Source: Opitutaceae bacterium (GTDB lineage Bacteria > Verrucomicrobiota > Verrucomicrobiia > Opitutales > Opitutaceae). Taken from it: a stretch of DNA of 52,249 nt. The position numbers and the translations under genes are program-made. This document shows positions 25,084 to 33,235 of this stretch, in pieces (positions within the stretch are counted from its first letter, which is position 1; every line of letters begins with the position of its first letter). The DNA lies in the NCBI GenBank assembly GCA_030648295.1, contig JAUSID010000015.1:1-52249 (forward strand). Reading direction: 5' to 3'. The notes under the pieces were generated by a model. It saw only the letters and a list, made by a program, of their open reading frames with translations. It was not told where the DNA came from and made no database searches.

Positions 25084-28017
25084 ATGAACCGTTCGCTCGT
25101 CCTGCTTCTCGTTCTCGGTCTCGGCGCCGCCCCGGCGGCATACGCCTACAAGGAGGTGCCGCCGCCCGAAAAAGTCGTGCTGCCGCCGGCAAAATCGCCG
25201 GCCGAATCGATGGCTGCGATTAAAATACCCGCCGGATTCGAACTGGAACTCGTCGCCGCCGAGCCGATGGTCATGGATCCCACGGATGTCGCGTGGGGCC
25301 CGGATGGCAGGTTGTGGGTCATCGAAATGGCGGATTATCCCGCCGGAATAGACGGGCAGGGCAAACCCGGCGGCCGCATCCGTTTTCTGGAGTCGACGAA
25401 GTCGGACGGCGTCTACGACAAATCCACGCTGTTCGCGGACGGATTGAACTTTCCCACCTCGGCGGTGCCGTGGCGCGATGGCGTGCTCGTCTCGGGCGCG
25501 CCCGACCTGCTCTTTCTTCGTGACACGGACGGCGATGGTCGCGCGGACCGGACCGAAAAACTCTTCACGGGTTTCGGCGAGGGCAACCAGCAGCACCGCG
25601 TCAACGGCCTGCAATGGGGGCTCGACGGCTGGCTGCACATGGCGAACGGCAACAGCGGCGGAAAGGTTTCGTCGTCGAAGTCCGCCGCGGTCGTGGACAT
25701 CGGGCAGCGTGACTTCCGGATTTCCATCGAGGACGGGCGGATCGAACTGCTCGCGGGACAATCGCAGGTCGGGCGAAACCGCGACGACTGGGGAAACTGG
25801 TTCGGCTGCAACAACTCGAATCCAATCTGGCACTACGCGTTGCAGGAACACTATCTTCGCCGCAACCCGCACCTGGTCGCGCCGAGTTCCACCGTCACGG
25901 TGTCGAGCACTCCGGGAGCGGCGCCGGTGTATCCGGTGAGCCAGACGCTGGCGCGGTTCAATGATCCGCAGGGCTTCAACCACATCACATCAGCCTGCGG
26001 CGTGATGATTTATCGCGACGAGCTGCTCGGCCCTGATGTCGCCGGCAACGTGTTCGTGTGCGAACCCGTGCACAACCTGGTGCATCGCGAAGTGGTGCGT
26101 CCGTCGGGGGTGACGTTCGCGAGCCAGCGCGCGCCAGGGGAGCAGACGAGCGAGTTCTTCGCGTCCGCCGACCACTGGTCGCGATTCGTCGCGGCGAGGA
26201 CCGGACCTGACGGCGCGCTTTACATTGTCGACATGTACCGGCTCGTCATCGAGCACCCGAAGTGGATTCCCGACGCGTGGCAGAAGCAGCTGGGCAACCT
26301 GCGGGCCGGCGACGACCAGGGTCGAATCTACCGCGTGCGGCGCAAGGGCCTCGCATTGCGATCCGTGCCGCGACTCGATCGCGCGGACGCCGCGGGGCTC
26401 GTGGCTGCACTCGACACGCCGAACGGGACGGTGCGCGATCTCGCGCAGCAGCAACTCGTGTGGCGGCGCGACAAATCGGCGGTGCCAGCGCTGACCTTGA
26501 TGGCGTTGGAATCGAAGCGGCCGGAAGCGCGGCTTCAGGCGTTGACCACCCTGGATCTCATGGGCGTAGTGACGCCGGCGGTGGTCGAGCGCGCGTTGCG
26601 CGATGCGCATCCCGGAGTCCGGCGTCACGCCGTGCGGGTGAGCGAGCGATTCGCCGGCACAGCCCCGTCATTGCTGGCGGGCGTGGTGGAGCGGGCGGAG
26701 GATCCCGACGCGATGGTGCGACAGCAGGCCGCGTACACCCTTGGCGAATGGCGGCAGCCAGCGGCGGCGACGGCGCTGGCCAAACTGCTGCGGCCGGACG
26801 AGGATCGTTTCATCCGCACGGCGGCAATGAGTTCGGCCCTCCCGCACGCGGAGGCCCTGATCGCGCAGCTCGGGGCGACGGCGGCGCCCGATGATCCGGC
26901 GCTGATCGATCTCGTGGTGGCGACGAACAACGTGAAGGCGCTCGGCCGCGTGTTGAGCGCGATCGCGAAGGCGGCGGAGGGCACGGAATGGACGAAACAA
27001 TTCAAGGCGCTCGCGCGCGTGCTCGACGGTCTCCAGCGCAACAATACGTCGCTCACCCAGCTTCATCCGGACGGCACGGCCGGGTCGAACGACGTGCTCG
27101 GTGGCGCCGACGGCGTTTTTGTCACGGGGCGGAAAGTGGCCGGCGATCGCTCGGGGGCAGTGTCGGAGCGGATCGCGGCGGTACAAATACTGGGCCGTGG
27201 ACGCACGCGGCAGACCGAGGACGTGCAGCAGCTGATCGCGCTGCTCACGCCGCAGTCACCGATCGAACTTCAACTCGCGGTGGTGTCCACGCTCGGCCGG
27301 ATGAACAAGCCGACCATCCCGACCAGGCTCCTGGCTGGGTGGAACGGCTATGGCCGCGCCGTGCGGACCGCCGTGCTGGATCTGGTGATGAGTCGCGCCA
27401 ACTGGGCGAACCTGCTGCTCGATCAGGTCGAGTCCGATGCCTCGATGCGCGCGGAGATCGATGCCGGCCGGCGGCTCGCTTTGGTCCAGCACAGCAACGC
27501 CGCGCTGGCCACACGGGCGGCCACGATTTTCAACCAGGGCGTCGACGCGAACCGGCAGAAGGTCATCGACCAATATCTCGCCGCCGTGAAATCGCTCAAT
27601 GGCGATCCCAGAAAAGGCGCCGAGGTGTTCACGGCGACATGCAGTGCGTGTCACAAATTTGGAGACGTCCCGGGCCGGCTGATTGGACCTGACATCGCGG
27701 CGGTGAAGGATCGCACGCCCGATTACCTCGTGACACACATCCTGGATCCGAATCGCGCGGTGGAGGATCGCTACGTGCTGTTTTCCGCCTCGACTCAGGA
27801 TGGCCGCACGCTGGCGGGCATGCTGACGGGCGAATCCGGCAACAGCATCACCTTCCTCGGACTGGACGGCGCCGAGCAGGTCATCCTGCGGAGCGAGCTG
27901 AGGTCGCTCTCGAGCACGAGCCGTTCTTTGATGCCGGACGGCCTCGAGGGCGCGATTCCCGAGCAGGCGATGGCGGACTTGATTGTTTTTTTGGCGGGCG
28001 CGCGAGCGGGCCAATAA
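25084..28017 (+). CDS. PVC-type propeller/HEAT/cytochrome c protein (membrane-bound dehydrogenase domain)
   Basis: This 977-residue exported protein shows the layout common in Planctomycetes and Verrucomicrobia. A signal peptide comes first (MNRSLVLLLVLGLGAAPAAYA). A propeller with the membrane-bound-dehydrogenase signature spans ~45-415 (VAAEPMVMDPTDVAWGPDGRLWVIEMADYP; HRVNGLQWGLDGWLHMANGNSGG; GPDGALYIVDMYRLVIEHP). HEAT-like helical repeats fill ~430-800. A C-terminal monohaem domain has Cys853-Ser-Ala-Cys856-His857, and downstream YLVTHILDPNRAVEDRYVLF is typical of the PVC haem-binding family. These proteins are thought to oxidise sugars or alcohols and pass electrons to the haem, but activities are largely unproven. 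It is divergent from the ADOP permease and has a single-gene transcript. Confidence 0.92.
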   Translation: MNRSLVLLLVLGLGAAPAAYAYKEVPPPEKVVLPPAKSPAESMAAIKIPAGFELELVAAEPMVMDPTDVAWGPDGRLWVIEMADYPAGIDGQGKPGGRIRFLESTKSDGVYDKSTLFADGLNFPTSAVPWRDGVLVSGAPDLLFLRDTDGDGRADRTEKLFTGFGEGNQQHRVNGLQWGLDGWLHMANGNSGGKVSSSKSAAVVDIGQRDFRISIEDGRIELLAGQSQVGRNRDDWGNWFGCNNSNPIWHYALQEHYLRRNPHLVAPSSTVTVSSTPGAAPVYPVSQTLARFNDPQGFNHITSACGVMIYRDELLGPDVAGNVFVCEPVHNLVHREVVRPSGVTFASQRAPGEQTSEFFASADHWSRFVAARTGPDGALYIVDMYRLVIEHPKWIPDAWQKQLGNLRAGDDQGRIYRVRRKGLALRSVPRLDRADAAGLVAALDTPNGTVRDLAQQQLVWRRDKSAVPALTLMALESKRPEARLQALTTLDLMGVVTPAVVERALRDAHPGVRRHAVRVSERFAGTAPSLLAGVVERAEDPDAMVRQQAAYTLGEWRQPAAATALAKLLRPDEDRFIRTAAMSSALPHAEALIAQLGATAAPDDPALIDLVVATNNVKALGRVLSAIAKAAEGTEWTKQFKALARVLDGLQRNNTSLTQLHPDGTAGSNDVLGGADGVFVTGRKVAGDRSGAVSERIAAVQILGRGRTRQTEDVQQLIALLTPQSPIELQLAVVSTLGRMNKPTIPTRLLAGWNGYGRAVRTAVLDLVMSRANWANLLLDQVESDASMRAEIDAGRRLALVQHSNAALATRAATIFNQGVDANRQKVIDQYLAAVKSLNGDPRKGAEVFTATCSACHKFGDVPGRLIGPDIAAVKDRTPDYLVTHILDPNRAVEDRYVLFSASTQDGRTLAGMLTGESGNSITFLGLDGAEQVILRSELRSLSSTSRSLMPDGLEGAIPEQAMADLIVFLAGARAGQ

Positions 28018-28291
28018 CGCCGCCGCCAGCCGCCGGCTCTGGTCCAGCGATTTGCGGTCACGCTGCGACGGCAGACGGATGGACTTTATGATCAACCGAT
28101 GTCGCTTGTGGCCCACTGGGTCTTGATGCCGCATGGCATGCGCGAGGTCGTGGATGGTTTCTGATTTCGGTTGCGGCGATTCCCGATGCAACGCCGGTGG
28201 CATGAGGAGTATTCGCTCTCTTGCGTTCTGGAAATCCCGTGCAACCGTTGCGGGCGAAAACGTCGCCTCCCCCCTGGCGTTTCGTGAGCCC

Positions 28292-28705
28292 ATGATCACC
28301 TACACGATTGACGCTGCGGCCGGCCTGGTCATTTGCCGCGTGCAGCATGGCATCAGCGTGCTCGACGTGGCGAATTACATCCAGGCGCTGATGCGCGATC
28401 CCAACTTCACCCCCGGCTGCGATGCGCTGGTGACGATCGCCGACGTGGCGTCGATTCCGCCTTTCGAGATGCTGCGTTATCTCCAGCCGCTCATCTCGGG
28501 TTGGACGGCGCGTCGCGGTGCCGCGAAATGGGCGCTGGTTCTCCCGAACGAGGTGGCGCGCACGATGGCCCAAACCGCGTTGCAACATCTGCCGCTCCAC
28601 GACGTGCAGGCATGTTGTTTCGTGCACGAAGCCGAGGCGCGAGCCTGGCTGGGGCCGCGGCCGAGCCGGGAGCCAGCTGCGCGCGAGTCGGGCGCTGCGA
28701 TCTAA
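28292..28705 (+). CDS. Small STAS/SpoIIAA-like protein of unknown function
   Basis: From the ATG at 28292 the protein is 137 residues. It has the beta-alpha pattern of the SpoIIAA-like/STAS-SEC14 group: ITYTIDAAAGLVICRVQHGISVLDVANYIQALM, then CDALVTIADVASIPPFEML and WALVLPNEVARTMAQTALQHL, ending near AEARAWLG. No phosphorylatable serine motif is evident. Proteins of this type may be lipid-binding or anti-anti-sigma-like, but no partner gene lies nearby. The 274-bp spacer before it (28018-28291) shows no other gene. The longer in-frame start at 28133 is unlikely because the extension is basic and unlike any domain. Confidence 0.6.
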   Translation: MITYTIDAAAGLVICRVQHGISVLDVANYIQALMRDPNFTPGCDALVTIADVASIPPFEMLRYLQPLISGWTARRGAAKWALVLPNEVARTMAQTALQHLPLHDVQACCFVHEAEARAWLGPRPSREPAARESGAAI

Positions 28706-28717
28706 TCCCGGTTGAAC

Positions 28718-28742
28718 GGCTCGCTCCGCGCTCGCCGCTACG
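28718..28742. repeat. GCTCGCCGCTACG repeat, variant copy
   Basis: A variant of the GGCTCGCTGGTGCTCGCCGC family, also found at 34876-34898 and 46859-46919, lies in the 219-bp spacer before the phosphotriesterase-like gene. A short GGTGCGGGCTGAAGCACC hairpin lies just downstream (about 28770-28787). Confidence 0.5.
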
Positions 28743-28924
28743 CGGGCGGGACGAATATCCTCGTAGCGTCTGGTGCGGGCTGAAGCACCGCATGACGGGG
28801 CTGCTGCGATCACAGGGCGCAGCGTGGAGCGCCGGCCCGCAACGGTTCGTTTCGCGGGCGAGGCGCTCGTTCGGGTGCAACCGCAACAGCTTGCGACGTC
28901 AAGGCGCGGTGGTACCGTTGGCGC

Positions 28925-29950
28925 ATGAAGCGTCGCAGATTTCTGCAGCTCGCCATCGGCAGCTGCGGTCTCGTTTCCGCCGGCCGCGCCATCGGTGGCG
29001 AAGGCGCGAGCGGTGCGAGCGTGATGACGGTGCGCGGACGTCGACCGGTCACCGACCTCGGTTGCGTTCTGCCGCACGAGCATGTGCTCGTCGATTTCAT
29101 CGGTGCAGCCGACGCATCACCGGCGCGGTACAACGCGGACGCGGCGTTTGCAAAGATCGTTCCCTTCCTCGAGCGCGTTCGGGCACTTGGCTGCGTGACG
29201 ATGTTCGAGTGCACGCCGGCGTTTGTCGGCCGCGATCCCCGGCTGCTCGTGCGATTGAGCGAGGCGTCGGGTCTGCATCTCGTGACGAACACCGGTTACT
29301 ACACGGCGCGGCAAAACAAGTTTTTGCCCGCGCACGCTTGGAAGGAAACGCCGGACGAGCTGGCCGCGCGCTGGCTGGGTGAATGGCACGACGGCATCGA
29401 TGGAACGGCGGTCCGCCCCGGATTCATCAAGATTGGCGTCGACGCCGGCGCATTGACGGCGGAGGGCAGGAAAGTTGTGCAGGCGGCGGCGCGGACGCAT
29501 CGCGCCTCGGGTCTGACGATCGCCGCCCACACGGGCAATCAGGTTGCCGCACGCGAGCAGCTCGAGCTTTTGCGGGAAGAAGGACTGCGGCCTGACGCCT
29601 GGATTTGGGTGCACGCGCAAAACGCGGTGGACGAATCAGCACTCGTCAGCTCCGCACGAGCAGGCGCATGGATCGGGCTTGACGGCGTGTCGCCACGGTC
29701 GCTGACGCGACATGTCCAGCTTGTCACCGCGTTGCGCGAGCAAGGATGTTTGTCGCACGTGCTGGTGTCGCAGGACGCGGGTTGGTATCGGCCCGGCGAG
29801 CCCGATGGCGGAGTGTTTCGCGATTACGAGCTGCTTTTTCGAGCGTTCATTCCGGCGCTGAAGGAGCGCGGTTTCACCGATGGCGAAATCCGTCAACTCA
29901 CCGTCGAGAATCCGGCGCGGGCGTTCGCGATTCGGCCGCGGTTGCAGTGA
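28925..29950 (+). CDS. Tat-exported phosphotriesterase-family metallohydrolase
   Basis: The 341-residue protein belongs to the phosphotriesterase (aryldialkylphosphatase/lactonase) family with a binuclear metal site. All expected ligands are visible: His51-Glu-His53, Lys169 in FIKIGVD (the lysine that is carboxylated), His202 in AAHTG, His230 in WVHAQN and Asp284 in VSQDAG. The N-terminus MKRRRFLQLAIGSCGLVSAG is a twin-arginine leader, so the enzyme is exported folded. Relatives include lactonases and phospho-sugar lactonases; true organophosphate hydrolysis is rare in the family, so a lactone substrate is more likely. It is a single gene, convergent with the next one at about 30 bp. Confidence 0.92.
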   Translation: MKRRRFLQLAIGSCGLVSAGRAIGGEGASGASVMTVRGRRPVTDLGCVLPHEHVLVDFIGAADASPARYNADAAFAKIVPFLERVRALGCVTMFECTPAFVGRDPRLLVRLSEASGLHLVTNTGYYTARQNKFLPAHAWKETPDELAARWLGEWHDGIDGTAVRPGFIKIGVDAGALTAEGRKVVQAAARTHRASGLTIAAHTGNQVAAREQLELLREEGLRPDAWIWVHAQNAVDESALVSSARAGAWIGLDGVSPRSLTRHVQLVTALREQGCLSHVLVSQDAGWYRPGEPDGGVFRDYELLFRAFIPALKERGFTDGEIRQLTVENPARAFAIRPRLQ

Positions 29951-29982
29951 AGCGCGATGCGCGGGCAGCCGACCGCCGCGCC

Positions 29983-30603
29983 TTACGGCCGGAATGGCGG
30001 GCCTTCGAGATACACGCCCTGGCCTTCCGGCAGCTTCACGTGCGTTTCGCTGTAGCCGATGGCGATGGAATAGCGGCCGGCCGGATCGTCGTAGTTCATC
30101 ATCATCGCGCCGGTGCGTTCACTGTAGCCGCCCTTGCCCCAACCGTAGCTCAGCGAAAACGTTCCATGGATCTGCCGGCGGTCGTCCTTCTCCACCGGTT
30201 CCACCGGCGCCGAACGCCGGATGTAGACCGGTGGCGCAAGCAGCGTCCGCGCGACGTTCGCGTTGGCATGCCGCTCGATCAGCGCATCGAGCTTCGTGAT
30301 CTCGGTCGCCGAGAGCCCGTTCATTCCGGTCAACCGGCGTTCATCGGCCGTGAGCCGCTTTGAAAACGGTTTCGTCGCCGTGGTGCTCTCGGCCGACGCC
30401 GCGACGCGTGAACCCGCTTCGCGCCGAACCAAGGCGTCGAGAACCGCGGCCTGATCGGACGTCAGCCGGTTAACGCCACATTCGGCGCGCTCCGGCACGG
30501 AGAGAGCCTGGGTAAAACGCACGATGCCGTCAGCCGCGCGAGCGATTCCGCCAGTGAGGCAGGAGAGCGTGAGGATCAGGCCGATGAACCGGGTCACCAA
30601 CAT
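29983..30603 (-). CDS. Secreted small protein with duplicated helical motif
   Basis: The 206-residue product starts MLVTRFIGLILTLSCLTGGIARA, a signal peptide. It contains two imperfect copies of one helical motif: VNRLTSDQAAVLDALVRREA and MNGLSATEITKLDALIERHA. A segment with PPVYIRRSAPVEP follows, then a beta-rich, Gly/Tyr-rich tail (GTFSLSYGWGKGGYSERTG ... YSIAIGYSETHVKLPEGQGVYLEG). No known family was recognised. The tail looks like a short outer-membrane or surface strand pattern, but it is too short to be a barrel. The ATG at 30603 is chosen because it starts the leader. The upstream in-frame extension crosses a terminator and is excluded. Confidence 0.6.
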   Translation of the reverse strand: MLVTRFIGLILTLSCLTGGIARAADGIVRFTQALSVPERAECGVNRLTSDQAAVLDALVRREAGSRVAASAESTTATKPFSKRLTADERRLTGMNGLSATEITKLDALIERHANANVARTLLAPPVYIRRSAPVEPVEKDDRRQIHGTFSLSYGWGKGGYSERTGAMMMNYDDPAGRYSIAIGYSETHVKLPEGQGVYLEGPPFRP

Positions 30604-30827
30604 GCGGGCAAACTGGCGCACATCGACGGAGGACTCACGACTTTTCCTTTCGGTTCCATGATTCCGTGCGCGTTTTCTGAAGCCCATCGACTTGTCATCA
30701 CTTCGCTGCCACCCCGCCCCGCGACTGCAGCTGGACGACCCTGCGGCTGGGCAACCCGGCCTTCGCCAAGGCGCGGGCGGGCAGGCCAAGCGCCAGCCCT
30801 GGAAAGCATGTGGATTTTGATCGCCAG

Positions 30828-30860
30828 AAAAAACCGCCGGCACGCGGCCGGCGGTTTCTT
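30828..30860 (-). terminator. Rho-independent terminator of the glycine-zipper lipoprotein gene
   Basis: AACCGCCGGC and GCCGGCGGTT form a strong GC stem around a short ACGCG loop. On the minus strand it is followed by a run of six T. It lies about 25 bp beyond the stop of the lipoprotein gene on the same strand. The opposite side also has a short T-rich stretch (TTTCTT), so it may work weakly in both directions. Confidence 0.88.
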
Positions 30861-30884
30861 GAGATGAGACAAACCGGGGCTGAA

Positions 30885-31403
30885 TCAACGCCAGTGTCCC
30901 TGCATGTAAACGTACGTGCCGTTACTGTTGCGCTGCCAGCTCGGCGCAGCCCACGTCCGATAGCCCGGAGGCGGGACTGCCCAATAGCCGGCGACCCACT
31001 GGTATTGGTCACCATAACCGGGATATGACCAGTAACCTTCCACCCAAACCGAGTTGGGTGACGGCTGCGGCGGAACGGACTCGCGTGGCGCCGAGGTCGG
31101 CATCGGCGGCGGTGTCCGCACCGCCGTCGAGGTGGACGTTATCCGGCGGTCGGCCTCGGTCTGCCGCTCGTTCCGGCGGTCAGCCTGGTTGCCTACCGCG
31201 GCGCCGGCGAGTCCGCCCGCGGCGGCACCGATGGCGGCGCCGGCTTTTGTTTCACCCGATTGATGGCCGACAATGCCGCCAAGAACGGCGCCGGCGGCGG
31301 CGCCGCCGATTGCTCCGCGCTGAGTGTTCGGGCTCGTGGTGCTACACCCGGCGCCAAGAGCCGCAATGAGGAGGGATGCTGCGAATGTTTTAGTCGCTTT
31401 CAT
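30885..31403 (-). CDS. Glycine-zipper lipoprotein with YXWV-type tail
   Basis: The 172-residue protein starts MKATKTFAASLLIAALGAGC, a lipoprotein leader whose lipobox cysteine follows LGAG. Residues ~30-75 form a glycine zipper of small residues (GAIGGAAAGAVLGGIVGHQSG ... GAAIGAAAGGLAGAAVGNQ) as in Rickettsia 17-kDa-antigen-like and OmpA-like lipoproteins. After a Pro/Ser linker, the C-terminus has Trp/Tyr repeats (VWVEGYWSYPG, QWVAGYWAVPPPG, YVYMQGHW) typical of YXWGXW-type envelope proteins. It is probably anchored in a membrane leaflet and structural in role. An alternative ATG lies three codons upstream (31412). A strong terminator follows the stop. The spacer to the next gene (31413-31671) shows nothing recognisable. 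Confidence 0.8.
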   Translation of the reverse strand: MKATKTFAASLLIAALGAGCSTTSPNTQRGAIGGAAAGAVLGGIVGHQSGETKAGAAIGAAAGGLAGAAVGNQADRRNERQTEADRRITSTSTAVRTPPPMPTSAPRESVPPQPSPNSVWVEGYWSYPGYGDQYQWVAGYWAVPPPGYRTWAAPSWQRNSNGTYVYMQGHWR

Positions 31404-31671
31404 GGCTGGCATAGTGGCCGGTCCCGCTATGAGGTTCCTGCCCCAAGCCGAACTTTGGTTGGAGCTGAATGGAACAGCCGCACCGCGCGCAGGTCCCCGC
31501 GGCCAGCGGTTTCTCCCCGTAAAATGCACGAATGGGCAGCGAGATGGCTTCTGGGGGGTTATGAATCGCGCGCTCAACGGAGATTCGCCGCCGGCGCGTT
31601 GACCCAAGCAGCAGGCCCGCTGCGCTTTTTGATTTCCACCTGCTTTCGTTCGGAGTGATGTTTGGCGCTCC

Positions 31672-33108
31672 ATGAGCCACGTCGCGCCGGCTTTCACCGA
31701 CTCCAGCATGATACCCGTCACGCCCCGGGTTCGTCCGCCCTTGGATCTGAACTTCGTCCCGGCGGTGCTTTGGAACCGCGGCTATCAGGATCTCGTTGCC
31801 AAGGATCCCGACGCGCGCCGGTTCGCGATGGTGCTCGTGCGGACTGACGGCACCGTGTCGCGGCACGAAACCCGCGTGCTGTCGGCGCATCATCGCGCTA
31901 GCGCGCTCACTCTGCGCTACGCCGAACGATTGCTGAAATTCCTGCTGTGGCAAAAAGGCGGATACCGCGTGCTGATCGCGGGAGCCGGGGAGGTCGCGGC
32001 CGAACTCGCGCGCGGTTACCGCCCGACCGGACCGCGTGCGTTCGATCACGAGTCCATGGGATCGCGCATCTATGGGCAGCCATTTTCGATTGCAGCGACG
32101 GCATTTGATCAGCTGCCGGAATCGCGTGATGCCAGTCTGCCGCTCGGCCGCCACCTCGACGGATGCCGGATCGGTTTCGATCTCGGGGGCAGCGATCGCA
32201 AGGTCGCGGCGTTGATTGAAGGCAAGGTCGTATTTGCAGAAGAAGTACCATGGAATCCTTATTTCGAGCCTGATCCCAGTTACCACCTCGAGGGCGTGCA
32301 ACAGTCGCTGGCCCGGGCCGCGGCTCATCTGCCGCGGGTTGACGCGATCGGCGGCAGCGCGGCCGGCGTGTATGTGAACAACGAGGTTCGCGTCGCGTCG
32401 CTGTTTCGCGGGGTGTCGCCCGAGCTCTTCGACCGGCACGTGCGCCGGATGTTTTTCACCCTCCAGCAACGCTGGGGCGGCGTGCCGTTTGAAGTGGCCA
32501 ACGACGGCGAAGTCACCGCGCTGGCTGGTTCGATGTCGATGTGCGCCAACGCCGTCCTCGGACTTTCGATGGGTACGAGCCAGGCGGCCGGGTACGTGAC
32601 CCCGGATGGCAGCATCACGCCATGGTTGAACGAACTGGCGTTCGCGCCGATCGACTACCGCACGGGCGCACCGCGCGACGAGTGGTCGGGCGACCTCGGT
32701 TGTGGGGTCCAATATCTGTCGCAGCAGGCGGTCGGGCGGCTGGCGCCCGCGGCGGGCTTCGATTTTCCCGAAAACGTGCCGCTGCCGGAGCGATTGATCG
32801 CAGTGCAGCAGGCGATGGCGAAGGGGAACGCGCGGGCACTGACAATCTACGAGACGATTGGTACCTATCTCGGGTATGCGATTGCCCACTACGCCGATTT
32901 CTACGAGCTGAAGCACATCCTCGTGCTGGGTCGCGTCACGTCGGGTCCCGGCGGCGATATCATCCTGACGTGGGCCCGGAATGTCCTCACGACGGAATTT
33001 CCCGCGCACGCCGGAATATCGCTGCGAATGCCGGGCGAGGAGGAGAAGCGGGTCGGCCAGGCCATCGCCGCCGCGAGTCTGCCGGCGATCGGCAGGATTG
33101 TCAGATGA
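31672..33108 (+). CDS. ROK-family (ASKHA fold) putative sugar kinase
   Basis: The 478-residue protein has an N-terminal extension of about 160 residues and then a ROK-like ASKHA core. The phosphate-1 motif is GFDLGGSDRKVAALIEGKVVFAEE; NDGEVTALAG is the interdomain block with the candidate catalytic Asp; the phosphate-2 motif is VLGLSMGTSQAAGYV. WLNELAFAPIDY and EWSGDLGCGVQYLSQQAV follow, then the adenosine-side glycines (LGRVTSGPGGDIIL). The usual ROK CxCGxxGC zinc motif is not present, so it belongs to a divergent subgroup that may not be an active sugar kinase. It is followed 127 bp later by a creatininase-GNAT fusion gene on the same strand, suggesting shared metabolism. ATG codons at 31672 and 31711 are both possible starts. 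Confidence 0.78.
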   Translation: MSHVAPAFTDSSMIPVTPRVRPPLDLNFVPAVLWNRGYQDLVAKDPDARRFAMVLVRTDGTVSRHETRVLSAHHRASALTLRYAERLLKFLLWQKGGYRVLIAGAGEVAAELARGYRPTGPRAFDHESMGSRIYGQPFSIAATAFDQLPESRDASLPLGRHLDGCRIGFDLGGSDRKVAALIEGKVVFAEEVPWNPYFEPDPSYHLEGVQQSLARAAAHLPRVDAIGGSAAGVYVNNEVRVASLFRGVSPELFDRHVRRMFFTLQQRWGGVPFEVANDGEVTALAGSMSMCANAVLGLSMGTSQAAGYVTPDGSITPWLNELAFAPIDYRTGAPRDEWSGDLGCGVQYLSQQAVGRLAPAAGFDFPENVPLPERLIAVQQAMAKGNARALTIYETIGTYLGYAIAHYADFYELKHILVLGRVTSGPGGDIILTWARNVLTTEFPAHAGISLRMPGEEEKRVGQAIAAASLPAIGRIVR

Positions 33109-33235
33109 CCGGATGATCGGTTCTGCAGATGCTCGGCTGATCATTCGGCCAGGCACCAACGCAGAACCCAAAACCCAAAACCCGAAACCGGCCGAAAGGC
33201 CCCTTTCACTCTCACTCTCACTCTCACTTCCGACG

